Shown here: in pieces, positions 43,154 through 52,021 of the stretch
Position numbering within the stretch: the stretch's first letter is position 1
Layout: each line of letters begins with the position of its first letter
Assembly: GCA_003161575.1 (NCBI GenBank)
Contig: PMOE01000075.1
Coordinates: forward strand, 1 to 64,000
DNA from: Acidimicrobiaceae bacterium
Lineage (GTDB): Bacteria; Actinomycetota; Acidimicrobiia; Acidimicrobiales; RAAP-2
Reading direction: 5' to 3'
Length of the DNA: 64,000 nt
The notes under the pieces: generated by a model
The model's input: the letters and a program-made list of their open reading frames with translations, nothing else
Databases searched by the model: none
Told to the model about the DNA's origin: nothing
Position numbers and translations under genes: made by a program

Positions 43154-43588
43154 GTGCGAGGCATCGTCCACGCGTCGGCGGCCGTTGGCGTTATCGCCGT
43201 GACGGTGCTCTTGAGCGGGTGCGGCCAGCAAGACGGTGTTGATCTGGCCCGCCAGGCCTGTGGGCACGTCACGATCTCAATCAAGCTCTACGAACAAGCA
43301 GCCCATGATGCCGACACCGGGCGTGCGGCACGCGAACGAACCGACGCTATCGAACAACTCGAAGGCGCTCTCCAGTTGGCGGCCCAGGCCAATTCGGCGA
43401 ATCCGGAGTGGAACCCCCTCATGACGACCCTCCAGGAGAGTGAGCGGATCAGCGAGCAGTACCTATTGCCGGCGCTGCGGGCTCAATGTGCGCTGGCCAA
43501 CAGCTCCAACCCGCAGGCCCCGGTGATCACTTCCACTGTCCCGGGTCAACCGCCAGCACCGACCCCTTCTACCCTCCCCGGGCAGTAG
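43154..43588 (+). CDS. Lipoprotein
   Basis: This 144-residue protein has a signal peptide and a lipobox. AVGVIAVTVLLSGC puts the lipidated Cys at residue 23. The mature part is helical, with VDLARQACGHVTISIKLYEQA and a second helix in ERTDAIEQLEGALQLAAQ, then a Pro/Thr-rich tail (PAPTPSTLPGQ). It should be anchored to the outer face of the membrane. The helical body recalls small TPR-like proteins, weakly. The start GTG 43154 is four bases after the previous stop. It is convergent and abutting with the acyltransferase gene. Confidence 0.7.
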   Translation: MRGIVHASAAVGVIAVTVLLSGCGQQDGVDLARQACGHVTISIKLYEQAAHDADTGRAARERTDAIEQLEGALQLAAQANSANPEWNPLMTTLQESERISEQYLLPALRAQCALANSSNPQAPVITSTVPGQPPAPTPSTLPGQ

Positions 43589-45862
43589 TCACGGAGCGGT
43601 GGCCGCCCCGGGCTGCGTGTGGTGTCCTTGCACCTGCTGGCGCCCGTCGGCGATGAGATCCGGCCAAATCTTCGGGCCAAGGTAGATGCCCCCAGCCCAG
43701 GTGAAGTGCACGCCGTCGCTTTCACGAAGTTGCACGCCGCCCATGAACTCTTTGTACTGTCCGAGCGGGCAGGCGATGGCGTCAAGATCAAAGGAACTCG
43801 CCTTCTTGGGGTTCGCCGCGGCGACCTTCTCCACGAGACGGTTGTAGGCGTTCAATCGGTCCGCAGAATCCTCAGGCCACGGCTGGCCGTCAGGTTGCTC
43901 CCCCGAGTCGTAACACGGAGCGGTCATGAGCACGACGCGGGCCCCTCCCGACGAGGCGACATTCACCGCCCGCTGCAATTGCGCCTGCACGTAGTGGGCA
44001 TAGGCCGGATGCAGGATATTGGTCCAGTGCCCGTTGTAGGTCCGATCGAGCACCTCCCAACGACCGGCCAGCACTACGACGACGTTGGGGTGGAAGGAGG
44101 AGATCCACTTCCGCCATTGCTCAGGCCATTGCGTCGCTGTCGGGGAGTCGGGCTCGCATGCGCGGACCACCGGGTTGGTGACCCCGTGGAGTTGCACCTC
44201 GGTTCCGAGTACCACCCCGCAGCCGAGCTGACCTTGGTCGTTCTCGGTGAAGTCGTAGGTCTTCTGCAGCGAGGCGGCGTCGATCCCAATGCCGAGGGTG
44301 AGGGCGGTCGAGTCACCCACCATGAGGACCCGCACCTTGGGCCCGGTATAGAGCACCGGATGGGTACCCGGGGTCGTCACAGCAATCGCCGGCGGAGCGG
44401 TGGCCGCGATGACCACCGCCACAGTGGCCAGGGCGGCGACCGGGGTCGCCACCCAGGCTCGCCAGTCCGAGAAAAACGTGCCTTGACGGACAGGCCGCTC
44501 GACGAGATAGAAGGAAACGGTCGCCACTGAGACGGTGGCCAGCACCCGAACACCGAAGAGGGTGTAGCCGGTCAGCCCCGTCCGGGCACTGTCAATCCAA
44601 ATGAATAGCGGATAGTGCCAGAGGTACATCCCATAGGAGATCCGCCCGAGATATCGGAGCGGGGCGATCGACAAGGCCACGGCGACCGGGGAGCGCTGCG
44701 CGCACACTGCTGACACCAACACCGCCGCGGTGCCAAGCGCGGCGAGCAGGAAATCGCCCCGCCAGAGCAGCGCGTCGCTGTACTCGAGATGCGACCAGAA
44801 CAGAGCACTAGCGAGGACCCCGAGCACACCTGTCACGGCCAATACGGCGCGAGACAGTGGGGTCACCGCCGCCCAACCCGGGTCACCACCCGGGGCGCGG
44901 CGACGGCTCGCTCGGGTACCCGGCGCCGTGGAGAGCGTTCCCGCTTCACGGCGGTGGCGGGCGACGAGCGCCAGGGTCACCGCCAGCGATGCCCCGACCA
45001 GCAGGCACTGGGCGTGGGTGTCGGTCCCGTAGTAAAGGCGGGTCAAGCTGCCGTTCGGCTGGTAGAGGAGGGCCATCTCGACCGCCGAGGCCACCGTGCC
45101 GACCACACAGACTCCGAGGAGCACCCGCAGGCTGGAGGTGAGCTTCATGACGGCGAGCACGACCAGCGGCCAAATCAAATAGAACTGTTCTTCGATGGCC
45201 AGGGACCACGTGTGGGTGAGAGGCGAAGGCAGCCCGGTCTGGTTGAAGTAGTTGGAGCCGATCAAGATGAAGTGCCAGTTGGCCACGTAGAAAAGGCTCG
45301 ACAACGCGTCGAGGCGCAGGTCCGGGTACGTGCCTCGGGGCACGATGACTGCGGCGTAGAACGCGACAAAGACCAAGACGAGCAGCAAGGCCGGCAGGAG
45401 CCGCCTCGCCCGTCGGGCCCAGAACGCACCCAGGCGGATGGTCCTGATTCGTTGCCATTCGGCGATCAGCAACGAGGTGATCAAGAAGCCCGAGAGGACG
45501 AAGAAGCTGTCGACGCCGAGGAACCCGCCGGCCAACCACGGGATGCCCCCGTGGTACGCCATCACGCCGAGTACCGCAAAGGCCCGGACGCCGTCGAGGG
45601 CCGGGATATACGAGAGATTCGGCTGGTCGTGCGGGGCGTCGGGATCTGGAGGCGCCGTCTCGGGTGGCACCGTGCCCCTCCACTCAGGCTCGGTAGGCGG
45701 CCCTGCAGCCCCGGCCGTCCCACCTTGGGCGACCTCGCCGGGCACCGGCGAGGCTGTCCACGATTCCTGGGCCACTGGGTCAGGCACCTCTCTTTTGGTG
45801 GGCTCAGGCCGCCCGGATCCATCGGACTCTTCGACAGGATCCCGGCCTGGGGTCGGGGTCAT
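43589..45862 (-). CDS. Acyltransferase-3 (OafA-like) membrane protein with C-terminal SGNH domain
   Basis: This 757-residue protein has an N-terminal Pro/Glu-rich cytoplasmic tail of about 85 residues. About ten membrane helices of the acyltransferase_3 family follow, with GVRAFAVLGVMAYHGGIPWLAGGFLG in two parts holding the catalytic-type His. An extracytoplasmic SGNH hydrolase-like domain begins at about residue 495 (VLMVGDSTALTLGIG, and later DGVHFTWAGG). This arrangement O-acetylates peptidoglycan, LPS or polysaccharide, as in OafA/OatA. The acyl target is unknown. It is divergent from the CHAP gene, so cell-wall modification is plausible. Confidence 0.9.
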   Translation of the reverse strand: MTPTPGRDPVEESDGSGRPEPTKREVPDPVAQESWTASPVPGEVAQGGTAGAAGPPTEPEWRGTVPPETAPPDPDAPHDQPNLSYIPALDGVRAFAVLGVMAYHGGIPWLAGGFLGVDSFFVLSGFLITSLLIAEWQRIRTIRLGAFWARRARRLLPALLLVLVFVAFYAAVIVPRGTYPDLRLDALSSLFYVANWHFILIGSNYFNQTGLPSPLTHTWSLAIEEQFYLIWPLVVLAVMKLTSSLRVLLGVCVVGTVASAVEMALLYQPNGSLTRLYYGTDTHAQCLLVGASLAVTLALVARHRREAGTLSTAPGTRASRRRAPGGDPGWAAVTPLSRAVLAVTGVLGVLASALFWSHLEYSDALLWRGDFLLAALGTAAVLVSAVCAQRSPVAVALSIAPLRYLGRISYGMYLWHYPLFIWIDSARTGLTGYTLFGVRVLATVSVATVSFYLVERPVRQGTFFSDWRAWVATPVAALATVAVVIAATAPPAIAVTTPGTHPVLYTGPKVRVLMVGDSTALTLGIGIDAASLQKTYDFTENDQGQLGCGVVLGTEVQLHGVTNPVVRACEPDSPTATQWPEQWRKWISSFHPNVVVVLAGRWEVLDRTYNGHWTNILHPAYAHYVQAQLQRAVNVASSGGARVVLMTAPCYDSGEQPDGQPWPEDSADRLNAYNRLVEKVAAANPKKASSFDLDAIACPLGQYKEFMGGVQLRESDGVHFTWAGGIYLGPKIWPDLIADGRQQVQGHHTQPGAATAP

Positions 45863-46001
45863 TTTCGCAGATCAACAGCGCTCCTCGCCGTCACGCTGGC
45901 GGACCGCGTCGGTGCAGGTGACACCGGGCGCGCCCTGCCGCTGGGTAGCGTGGGTCCCTTCTCGACCGATACAACGCCGGAGCGGCTGGGACCCACACAC
46001 G

Positions 46002-46796
46002 ATGCCTACGCAGGGAGCTCAGCGGGGGCGCCCCCTCGCCACCTCGAGGGGTTCGGATCGTTCGTTGACCCGTCTTGGGGACACGGTCCCACCACGACCA
46101 CTCGGGCGGCGGGTACCGTCCGCACCCGAAGGTCGACGACGGAGTCGGCCCCGGCTCGCACGCCGGCGTGCCGTCGGGGCAGTGGTCGTACTGGCTGTCG
46201 TGCTGGTTGGCCTCGGCTATGCCTGGGTGGCGAGAGGACCCCAGCTCTCCGCGATGCGGGCCCGCATCGTCTCGATAGCCCAGAGCCAGATCGGCTACAC
46301 GACGGATCCTCCGAGCTCCTACTGCAACAAATACAGCGCCTTCTGGAGCTCGGGTTCTCAGAGCTGCGCGTCTGGGAACGAGAGTGAACAGTGGTGCGCG
46401 GACTTCGCCGCCTGGGTCTGGCAGAGGGCCGGGGCCCTCGTGACCTACCAGTTCATCCATGGCGACCTGAACTCGTCCTCGGCCAGTTTCTACGAATGGG
46501 GCGTGGCCCACGGAACCTGGCACCCCGTCGGATCGGAGTACTCTCCTCAGCCCGGTGACGTCGCCGTCTACGGCCTCGACTCGGCGACCCTCTCGGCCAC
46601 CCACGTTGCCGTGGTCACTGGCTACACATCGGGCAATCGCGGCCCCGACGTGGTCAACGGTGATGGAGACCGCACCGGCTTCAGCGTGGTCGAGACGGGC
46701 ACCAACCAGTACCGGGCCGATACGAAGGGAACCGGGAGCAGGCTCTCGGGATACGTATCGCCGAGCCACCCTGCGGACACAGCCCAGAGCAGCTGA
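46002..46796 (+). CDS. CHAP-domain cell-wall hydrolase, membrane-anchored
   Basis: This 264-residue protein has an N-terminal basic region, then one hydrophobic helix (about 78-97, AVGAVVVLAVVLVGLGYAWV) and a CHAP domain. The nucleophile is Cys in EQWCADFAAWVWQRAG (about 131). A His in LSATHVAVVTGY (about 200) and a downstream polar residue complete the catalytic set. CHAP enzymes cut peptidoglycan as amidases or endopeptidases. The anchoring and extra Cys residues (SSYCNKYSAFW, SQSCASG) suggest an exported, disulfide-stabilised enzyme. I chose ATG 46002; the frame is open far upstream but overlaps the divergent acyltransferase gene. Confidence 0.8.
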   Translation: MPTQGAQRGRPLATSRGSDRSLTRLGDTVPPRPLGRRVPSAPEGRRRSRPRLARRRAVGAVVVLAVVLVGLGYAWVARGPQLSAMRARIVSIAQSQIGYTTDPPSSYCNKYSAFWSSGSQSCASGNESEQWCADFAAWVWQRAGALVTYQFIHGDLNSSSASFYEWGVAHGTWHPVGSEYSPQPGDVAVYGLDSATLSATHVAVVTGYTSGNRGPDVVNGDGDRTGFSVVETGTNQYRADTKGTGSRLSGYVSPSHPADTAQSS

Positions 46797-46865
46797 CGCG
46801 CGCCGTGCTCGCGTCGTCTGGTACTCACCGGAGGTCGTTCAGTTGATCTTGAACCACAGACCCCA

Positions 46866-48332
46866 TTACGTCTGGGGCGTAAATCCCGCGGGCAGTCCGA
46901 TCGACTTCTTCTCCAGGAAATTCTCGAGGCCTTCGGGTCCGAACTCACGGCCGACGCCCGACTCCTTGAAACCACCGAACGGGGTGGCGAAGTCGATTGG
47001 TGTAGCGGTGTTCAGCATGTAAGTGCCGGTGCGGACCTGTCGGGCTATGCCCAGTCCCCGGTCGTTGTCGTTCGTCCAGACCGAACCGCACAAACCGTAG
47101 TTGGAATCATTGGCGATCGACACCGCATCGGCATCGTCGTCATAAGGAATCACCGCCAGGACCGGACCGAAGATCTCCTCTTGGGCAATCTTCATCTTGT
47201 TGTCCACGCCAACGAAGACCGTCGGGTCGACGTACCAGCCCTTGTCGAGCCCGGCCGGCCGGCCACCACCGATGGCGACGGTGGCCCCCTCCTCGCGACC
47301 ACTGCGGATGTAGCCCTCGATGCGGTCCCGCTGGCGCTCAGCGACGACCGGGCCCACTTCGGTGGTCGGGTCGAGCGGATCGCCCACCGGCAGGGCCCCC
47401 ACCGCCTCGACCAGAGCGTCCACCACTTCGTCATAGCGGCCGCGGGGGGCCAGGATCCGGGTCTGGGCGATGCAGGCTTGCCCGTTGTTCATGATCGCGT
47501 TGGGCAGGAGCATCGGCATGACCGCACCAATATCGGCGTCATCAAGGATGATGGCAGCCGACTTCCCACCGAGTTCGAGGGTGCAGCGCTTGAGGCGCTC
47601 CCCACAGAGGCCACCGATCCGCTTGCCGCCGACCGAGGAGCCGGTGAAGGAGATCTTGTCGACGCCGGGGTGGGTAACGAGGTGCTCGCCCACCTCGCGG
47701 CCGGCCGGCACTATCGAGAGCACTCCCTCTGGCAGTCCGGCTTCCGAGAAGATCTCGGCCAGCCGGAACGCGTCCAGCGGGGTCTCAGGAGCGGGCTTGT
47801 AGACGACCGTGCAGCCGGCCAATAGGGACGGGGCCAGCTTGGCCGAGGCAATGAAGAGGGGCACGTTCCACGGGGCGATGGCACCGACCACTCCGACCGG
47901 CTCTTTGGTGACCAGCACCTGCGGGCTGAGGACGCCCGAGCGCACCTCGTCGAAGGCGAACGAGTCGGCCAGACCGGCGTAGTAGTTGAAGACCATCGAA
48001 GGTGCGAGCACCTGGCCGAGCTGAGCCCAGCTCACCGGTGACCCCATCTCGGTCGAGATGATCTCGGCCATGTCGACCATCTCGGCGGTGATGGCGTCGG
48101 CCACCTTCACCAGGATCTGGGCGCGGTCTTCTGGGCTCATGTGTGGCCAGTCACCGTGATCGAAGGCGTGGCGGGCGGCGGCGACCGCCTTGTCGATGTC
48201 CCCTTCGGTGGCGTCGGGAACCCGGGCGACAACCTCCTCGGTCGACGGGGAGATGACGTCGATCGTGCCCGTCCCTTCGGGTGCAACCCAGCTCCCGCCG
48301 ATGAACAGTCGGTCGTAGTCCTTGATGGCCAT
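46866..48332 (-). CDS. Aldehyde dehydrogenase family protein
   Basis: This 488-residue NAD(P)-dependent dehydrogenase has catalytic Cys in NNGQACIAQTR (about 284-294), general-base Glu in TLELGGKSA (about 251-259) and the cofactor loop FTGSSVGGKRI. The N-terminus MAIKDYDRLFIGGSWV is typical for the ALDH superfamily. It oxidises aldehydes to acids, with no clear substrate. The start ATG 48332 follows GGAGGGG; longer in-frame starts lie upstream without support. Its neighbours suggest an acyl-CoA or aldehyde breakdown setting but do not fix a pathway. Confidence 0.93.
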   Translation of the reverse strand: MAIKDYDRLFIGGSWVAPEGTGTIDVISPSTEEVVARVPDATEGDIDKAVAAARHAFDHGDWPHMSPEDRAQILVKVADAITAEMVDMAEIISTEMGSPVSWAQLGQVLAPSMVFNYYAGLADSFAFDEVRSGVLSPQVLVTKEPVGVVGAIAPWNVPLFIASAKLAPSLLAGCTVVYKPAPETPLDAFRLAEIFSEAGLPEGVLSIVPAGREVGEHLVTHPGVDKISFTGSSVGGKRIGGLCGERLKRCTLELGGKSAAIILDDADIGAVMPMLLPNAIMNNGQACIAQTRILAPRGRYDEVVDALVEAVGALPVGDPLDPTTEVGPVVAERQRDRIEGYIRSGREEGATVAIGGGRPAGLDKGWYVDPTVFVGVDNKMKIAQEEIFGPVLAVIPYDDDADAVSIANDSNYGLCGSVWTNDNDRGLGIARQVRTGTYMLNTATPIDFATPFGGFKESGVGREFGPEGLENFLEKKSIGLPAGFTPQT

Positions 48333-48484
48333 GGCCCCTCCTCGGTGTCGAGCAACGCGAAGAGCGCGCTCCAAATCTTGTGCCTCGATGGTAGTCACCG
48401 CCCGGCAATGGCGAAACCTGAGCTCGGCCTGTGAGGAGGGCGGTGAAGAACGCCCTGGGTGCCACCCTTGGGCGCCGTTCGGCC

Positions 48485-48859
48485 TCAAGCCCCCAGGGGC
48501 CACTCCACGTGCGCCTGGATCGACCCACCGGGGTCGATCCACCCCTTGGAGGCTGCGAAGTCGCACATGCCGGCGAACCGCTCGTCCCACCCCTCCCCCA
48601 CCTGGCCCTCGGCGTGGAACCGCACGGCTTCTGGACGGATGAAGGCCTCGCCAGACTCGGCCAGGTGCCCCACGTTGGCCGCGGCCAGCACGTCGCCCAG
48701 CCGATGGACATCGGCCGTCGAGTGGGGTGACGCCTCGTCAGGTGAGGCGACCCGGACGGCGAATCGCCCGGTGTCGTCGGCCTCGGCGAGCACCACCGTC
48801 ACCCGCTGGAGGTCGACGACCATCTCCACGTCGAGAGACCCTACTTGGCCGCTCGACAT
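48485..48859 (-). CDS. Hypothetical protein
   Basis: This 124-residue (or 112 from ATG 48823) protein is mostly beta-type and acidic: LQRVTVVLAEADDTGRFAVRVASPDE, broken by helices around VHRLGDVLAAANVGHLAESG. No known domain, signal or metal site is seen. The start is uncertain. ATG 48859 leaves only 11 bases to the divergent phosphotransferase, while ATG 48823 has GGAG directly before it. It is divergent from a phosphotransferase and near the aldehyde dehydrogenase gene. The role is unknown. Confidence 0.5.
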   Translation of the reverse strand: MSSGQVGSLDVEMVVDLQRVTVVLAEADDTGRFAVRVASPDEASPHSTADVHRLGDVLAAANVGHLAESGEAFIRPEAVRFHAEGQVGEGWDERFAGMCDFAASKGWIDPGGSIQAHVEWPLGA

Positions 48860-48870
48860 AGGCTCCGGGC

Positions 48871-49959
48871 GTGCCCGACATCGATCAGCGTGACCCCGCC
48901 GAAGTGTGCGACTCGCTCTCCCGCTGGCTCGCCACCAAACTGCCGGCGGGCTCGGACCCGACCGTGTGCAACGTCAACGCCCCCGCCTCCAACGGATTCT
49001 CCAACGAGACGATCTTGTGCACCGCCACCTGGCGGGAGGGAGGCGAGCCAGCCGACCACCGCCTGGTCGTGCGGATCGCGCCGACCAAACACCTGTTGTT
49101 CCTCGACGCCGACTTCTCTTTGCAGTACCGGGTAATGAAGACCTTGGCCGACGGGGGTGCGGGCATGCCGCTGCCCCCGCTCGGATGGTATGAGGAAGAC
49201 CCTTCGTGGATGGGGGTCCCCTTCTTCATCATGGATCACGTCGACGGTCGAGTCCCCGCTGACAATCTTCCCTACACCATGGAGGGTTGGGTCATAGAGG
49301 CCACCCCCCAAGAGCAGGAACAGATGTGGTGGAGCGGCCTCGATGCGCTCGCCGAAGTCCACCGCACCGACTGGAGGGGACTCGGGCTCGACTGGCTCGG
49401 CGACCCCGACCGCGGCAAGCCCGGGCTCGATCAGCAGCTGACCTACTACCGGGAATTCCTCGACTGGTCGTCGAAGGGTCGACCCCAGCCCGTGGCCGAA
49501 GCCAGCTGGGAATGGTTGGTCGAGCACCGGCCTGCCGAGGAGGGCGACGTGGTCCTATGTTGGGGGGACAGCCGGATCGGCAACATCATCTGGGACGATT
49601 TCCGGCCTCGGGCCGTCCTCGACTGGGAGATGGCCACACTCGGACAGTGCGAGCTCGATCTCGGTTGGTGGCTGTACTTCGACCGCCAGTTCACAGAAGG
49701 TTTGTCGCTGCCCCGCCCGGCCGGGTTCCCTTCACGGGAGGCAACCATCGAGCGTTACTCCGAGCTCATGGGACGACCTATGGAGCATCTCGAGTACTAC
49801 GAGATCTTCGCTGGCTTCCGGTTCGCGGTCATTATGTGCCGCCTCACCGACCTGCTCGTCGAAAGCGGCCAGCTCCCGGCCGACACCGACATGGGAACCA
49901 ACAATCTGGCCACCCAGTTCACCGCCCAGCTACTCGGGCTCCCGTCGCCGGCCGGCTAA
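48871..49959 (+). CDS. Phosphotransferase family protein (APH-like, acyl-CoA dehydrogenase-associated type)
   Basis: This 362-residue kinase-like protein has an aminoglycoside phosphotransferase fold. The catalytic loop is VLCWGDSRIGNIIWDDFRP (Asp at about 233, Asn at about 238), and LDWEMATLG supplies the metal-binding Asp. The CWGD variant of HGD is normal for the group seen near acyl-CoA dehydrogenases in actinobacteria. It may phosphorylate a hydroxyacid or acyl-CoA-linked substrate rather than a drug, by analogy. GTG 48871 is the start. It is divergent from a small hypothetical gene and close to the aldehyde dehydrogenase gene. Confidence 0.85.
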   Translation: MPDIDQRDPAEVCDSLSRWLATKLPAGSDPTVCNVNAPASNGFSNETILCTATWREGGEPADHRLVVRIAPTKHLLFLDADFSLQYRVMKTLADGGAGMPLPPLGWYEEDPSWMGVPFFIMDHVDGRVPADNLPYTMEGWVIEATPQEQEQMWWSGLDALAEVHRTDWRGLGLDWLGDPDRGKPGLDQQLTYYREFLDWSSKGRPQPVAEASWEWLVEHRPAEEGDVVLCWGDSRIGNIIWDDFRPRAVLDWEMATLGQCELDLGWWLYFDRQFTEGLSLPRPAGFPSREATIERYSELMGRPMEHLEYYEIFAGFRFAVIMCRLTDLLVESGQLPADTDMGTNNLATQFTAQLLGLPSPAG

Positions 49960-49987
49960 GGACGCCAACCCCTCGCATTCCTCGGGC

Positions 49988-50389
49988 TCAGGTCGTGAGC
50001 GGAGAGGCGGGGTCACCCGGGCCGAGCACGCCCCCCGACCGGAGCCTCGCAACGAGCCAGGCCACGCTGTCGGGCTCACCCATGGCGGCCTCCCACCCGT
50101 CCACGAGACGTTCGAGTTCGTCTCGGTCCGACACCAGCCCCACCACCGAGACGGTCATGCCCTCGACTTCGGTCTCGTCCTCTCGATGGGAGCCCGATAC
50201 GTGGATTCCGCCGAAGGGATCGGCCCACTCACGGGGTACGGGTTCTCGCATCACGTAGAGCTCCCCGGTGTCCTCCACCCAGTTGAGCTCGTGGCGGACG
50301 CCGTACTTGTCCCGCCATTCAATGCCCAACTCAAGTTCGGCGGAGCTGCGCCGTCTCTCGTCCTCGTCGTAGAACTCCTCTATGTCCAC
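49988..50389 (-). CDS. Hypothetical protein
   Basis: This 133-residue acidic protein starts VDIEEFYDEDERRRSSAELE and continues with ELGIEWRDKYGVRHELNWVEDTGELYVM, a beta-type stretch. It ends with SGGVLGPGDPASPL. The EEFYDxDERRRxSxELExGxEW pattern recurs in short actinobacterial proteins that I know only as hypothetical. No catalytic residues are apparent. The start GTG 50389 has no clear SD, and GTG 50398 is possible. It is divergent from the sigma-like gene. Confidence 0.55.
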   Translation of the reverse strand: MDIEEFYDEDERRRSSAELELGIEWRDKYGVRHELNWVEDTGELYVMREPVPREWADPFGGIHVSGSHREDETEVEGMTVSVVGLVSDRDELERLVDGWEAAMGEPDSVAWLVARLRSGGVLGPGDPASPLTT

Positions 50390-50495
50390 CGGGGGCACTG
50401 TAGTGGGTGCCTTCGCAGGTGGCCCTCCAGGCCTCAGCGGACATCTCCCGACGAGTGGGAGGTGCAGAGGGAGGAGGAGCGCCCAACCTCGCTGC

Positions 50496-51236
50496 ATGCG
50501 ACGAGTTGCACTTCGACCGATCGACCAAATGGCCGCCGAATGGGAGGCCACCTGCCGGTCCCCCGAGTCCCTGCTTGCCCTGAGTCGGCTGGCCGAAGCA
50601 GAAGTTGAGGTGGCGGCCCTCGGCGTCAGCGACCTCGGCGCCCTGCTCGGCGCACTCCGCCGAGCCGAAGGCCCCGAGGAGCGAGATCATGCTGCCCGGA
50701 TACTTCAGGCCATGCTCCGCTCGCAAGCGGTCCACCCGCTCGTTCCCCGGGCCATTCTGCAAGCCCTCGTCCCGGGTCTGATCACCGTGGCCCAGCGGCT
50801 CGGCTGGGGAGCCGGTGGGGAGTGGGACGACGGGGGGGCGTTCTTCGCCGACCTTCTGGCGACGGCCTGGGAGGTGATCGTCGCCTGGTCCGGGCAAGAT
50901 CGGAGCTATGCCGTGCTCGACCTTTTGTCGGCCATCCGGTGCCGCCTCCGGCGTGAGGCCGAACGCCACCGGGCGACTCGGCGGCACGTGGCCCTGGGAC
51001 TCGACGCCGACAGCACCGGGCCGCCCGATCATTCGGGCGGGATCACCGACCTCGACGTCCTGGCCCGGGCCATCGAGACCCTGGCCGGCCAGGGTCTCGA
51101 TGCAAGCGACGCCGCGGTCCTCTACGGCAATTGCGTCCTCGGGCTCTCCATCTCCGAGCTCGCCCGGATGACCGGACGGTCCCGCCGCCACCTCGACGGA
51201 CGTCGCCACCGAGCGGCTCAGGAATTGTGTGCGTAG
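50496..51236 (+). CDS. Sigma-70 region 4-like DNA-binding protein
   Basis: This 246-residue protein is helical throughout. The C-terminal 60 residues (DASDAAVLYGNCVLGLSISELARMTGRSRRHLDGRR, in two parts) form a helix-turn-helix like region 4 of ECF or SigJ-type sigma factors. The middle (FFADLLATAWEVIVAWSGQD) weakly suggests region 2, but the usual promoter-melting signature is not clear, so it may be a sigma-like regulator rather than a functional sigma factor. The start is ATG 50496. Its end overlaps the next gene's GTG by eight bases, linking it to the secreted protein and the LysM/BTAD protein. Confidence 0.65.
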   Translation: MRRVALRPIDQMAAEWEATCRSPESLLALSRLAEAEVEVAALGVSDLGALLGALRRAEGPEERDHAARILQAMLRSQAVHPLVPRAILQALVPGLITVAQRLGWGAGGEWDDGGAFFADLLATAWEVIVAWSGQDRSYAVLDLLSAIRCRLRREAERHRATRRHVALGLDADSTGPPDHSGGITDLDVLARAIETLAGQGLDASDAAVLYGNCVLGLSISELARMTGRSRRHLDGRRHRAAQELCA

Positions 51237-51999
51237 ATGTGACTATCGTTTCACCGTGGGGGCAGTTGGGGGGGCCACGGATCCGCCAAATGACGATGCT
51301 CGGCGAACCGCGCACAAACCACACTGGTGGGCGGTACTGGCCGTGACATTGGCGCTGATGGCCTTGGTTGCGGCCGTCTCGTCAACAACGCGGCGAGCCC
51401 CGAGCCTGGCCACATCCCACGGGACGTCGGCCCATCGGGTCAGGTCGCCGAACGTGTCCGTCAACTCGACCACCGTTCCTTCGGACGCGATCACTCCCGC
51501 CGGCACAGCGGGCACAGCCAGCTCGATCGGAGCTACTCAAGAGGTTGCGCGGGCCACACCGTCTAACGGGGATCCGACGGGGGCAGGGGGCTCGGCGGCC
51601 ACCACGGCCCCGGTTACCCCCACTTCGGCTCCCTCGTCAACGGTGCCGACGCCGGCAACCGGCACGGTGCCGCCTGCGACCACGACGCCCCCGACCGTGG
51701 CAGCGTCGGCGAATGGGACGGACACCTTCCCGGGCAACCTCGAATACCCCGAGAATATCTCGGCCCAATACCCGGTCACCACCGGCGGGGGCGTCACCGC
51801 CACCGCCGACTGGTCGGGCGCATCGGACCTCACCCTCGCCGTTGCGTGCCCTGGGGACCAGGGGTCCCGGAACGGACCAAGTGGATTGTCCGTCTCGGTC
51901 GGCGGCAGCGCGGGGACCTGCACGGTCACCTTGTCCGAGCCCTCATCAGTCCAAGCCACCGTCTCGTACTCGCTCACCGTGCAATACCAGGGGAGTTGA
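51229..51999 (+). CDS. Secreted or membrane-anchored Thr/Pro-rich protein
   Basis: This 256-residue protein has one hydrophobic helix (about 37-55, WWAVLAVTLALMALVAAVSS). A long Thr/Ala/Pro/Ser linker follows (about 60-165), then a C-terminal beta-rich domain (about 170-256) containing a Cys pair (LAVACPGDQG and GTCTVTLSE), likely a disulfide. The layout is that of a stalked extracellular domain. The start is uncertain: GTG 51229 overlaps the previous gene, and GTG 51256 is also possible. It sits between the sigma-like gene and a LysM/BTAD gene that starts 22 bases after it, so all three probably act together. Confidence 0.6.
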   Translation: MRRCDYRFTVGAVGGATDPPNDDARRTAHKPHWWAVLAVTLALMALVAAVSSTTRRAPSLATSHGTSAHRVRSPNVSVNSTTVPSDAITPAGTAGTASSIGATQEVARATPSNGDPTGAGGSAATTAPVTPTSAPSSTVPTPATGTVPPATTTPPTVAASANGTDTFPGNLEYPENISAQYPVTTGGGVTATADWSGASDLTLAVACPGDQGSRNGPSGLSVSVGGSAGTCTVTLSEPSSVQATVSYSLTVQYQGS

Positions 52000-52021
52000 G
52001 ACCCGATCAGAAAGGGGAACG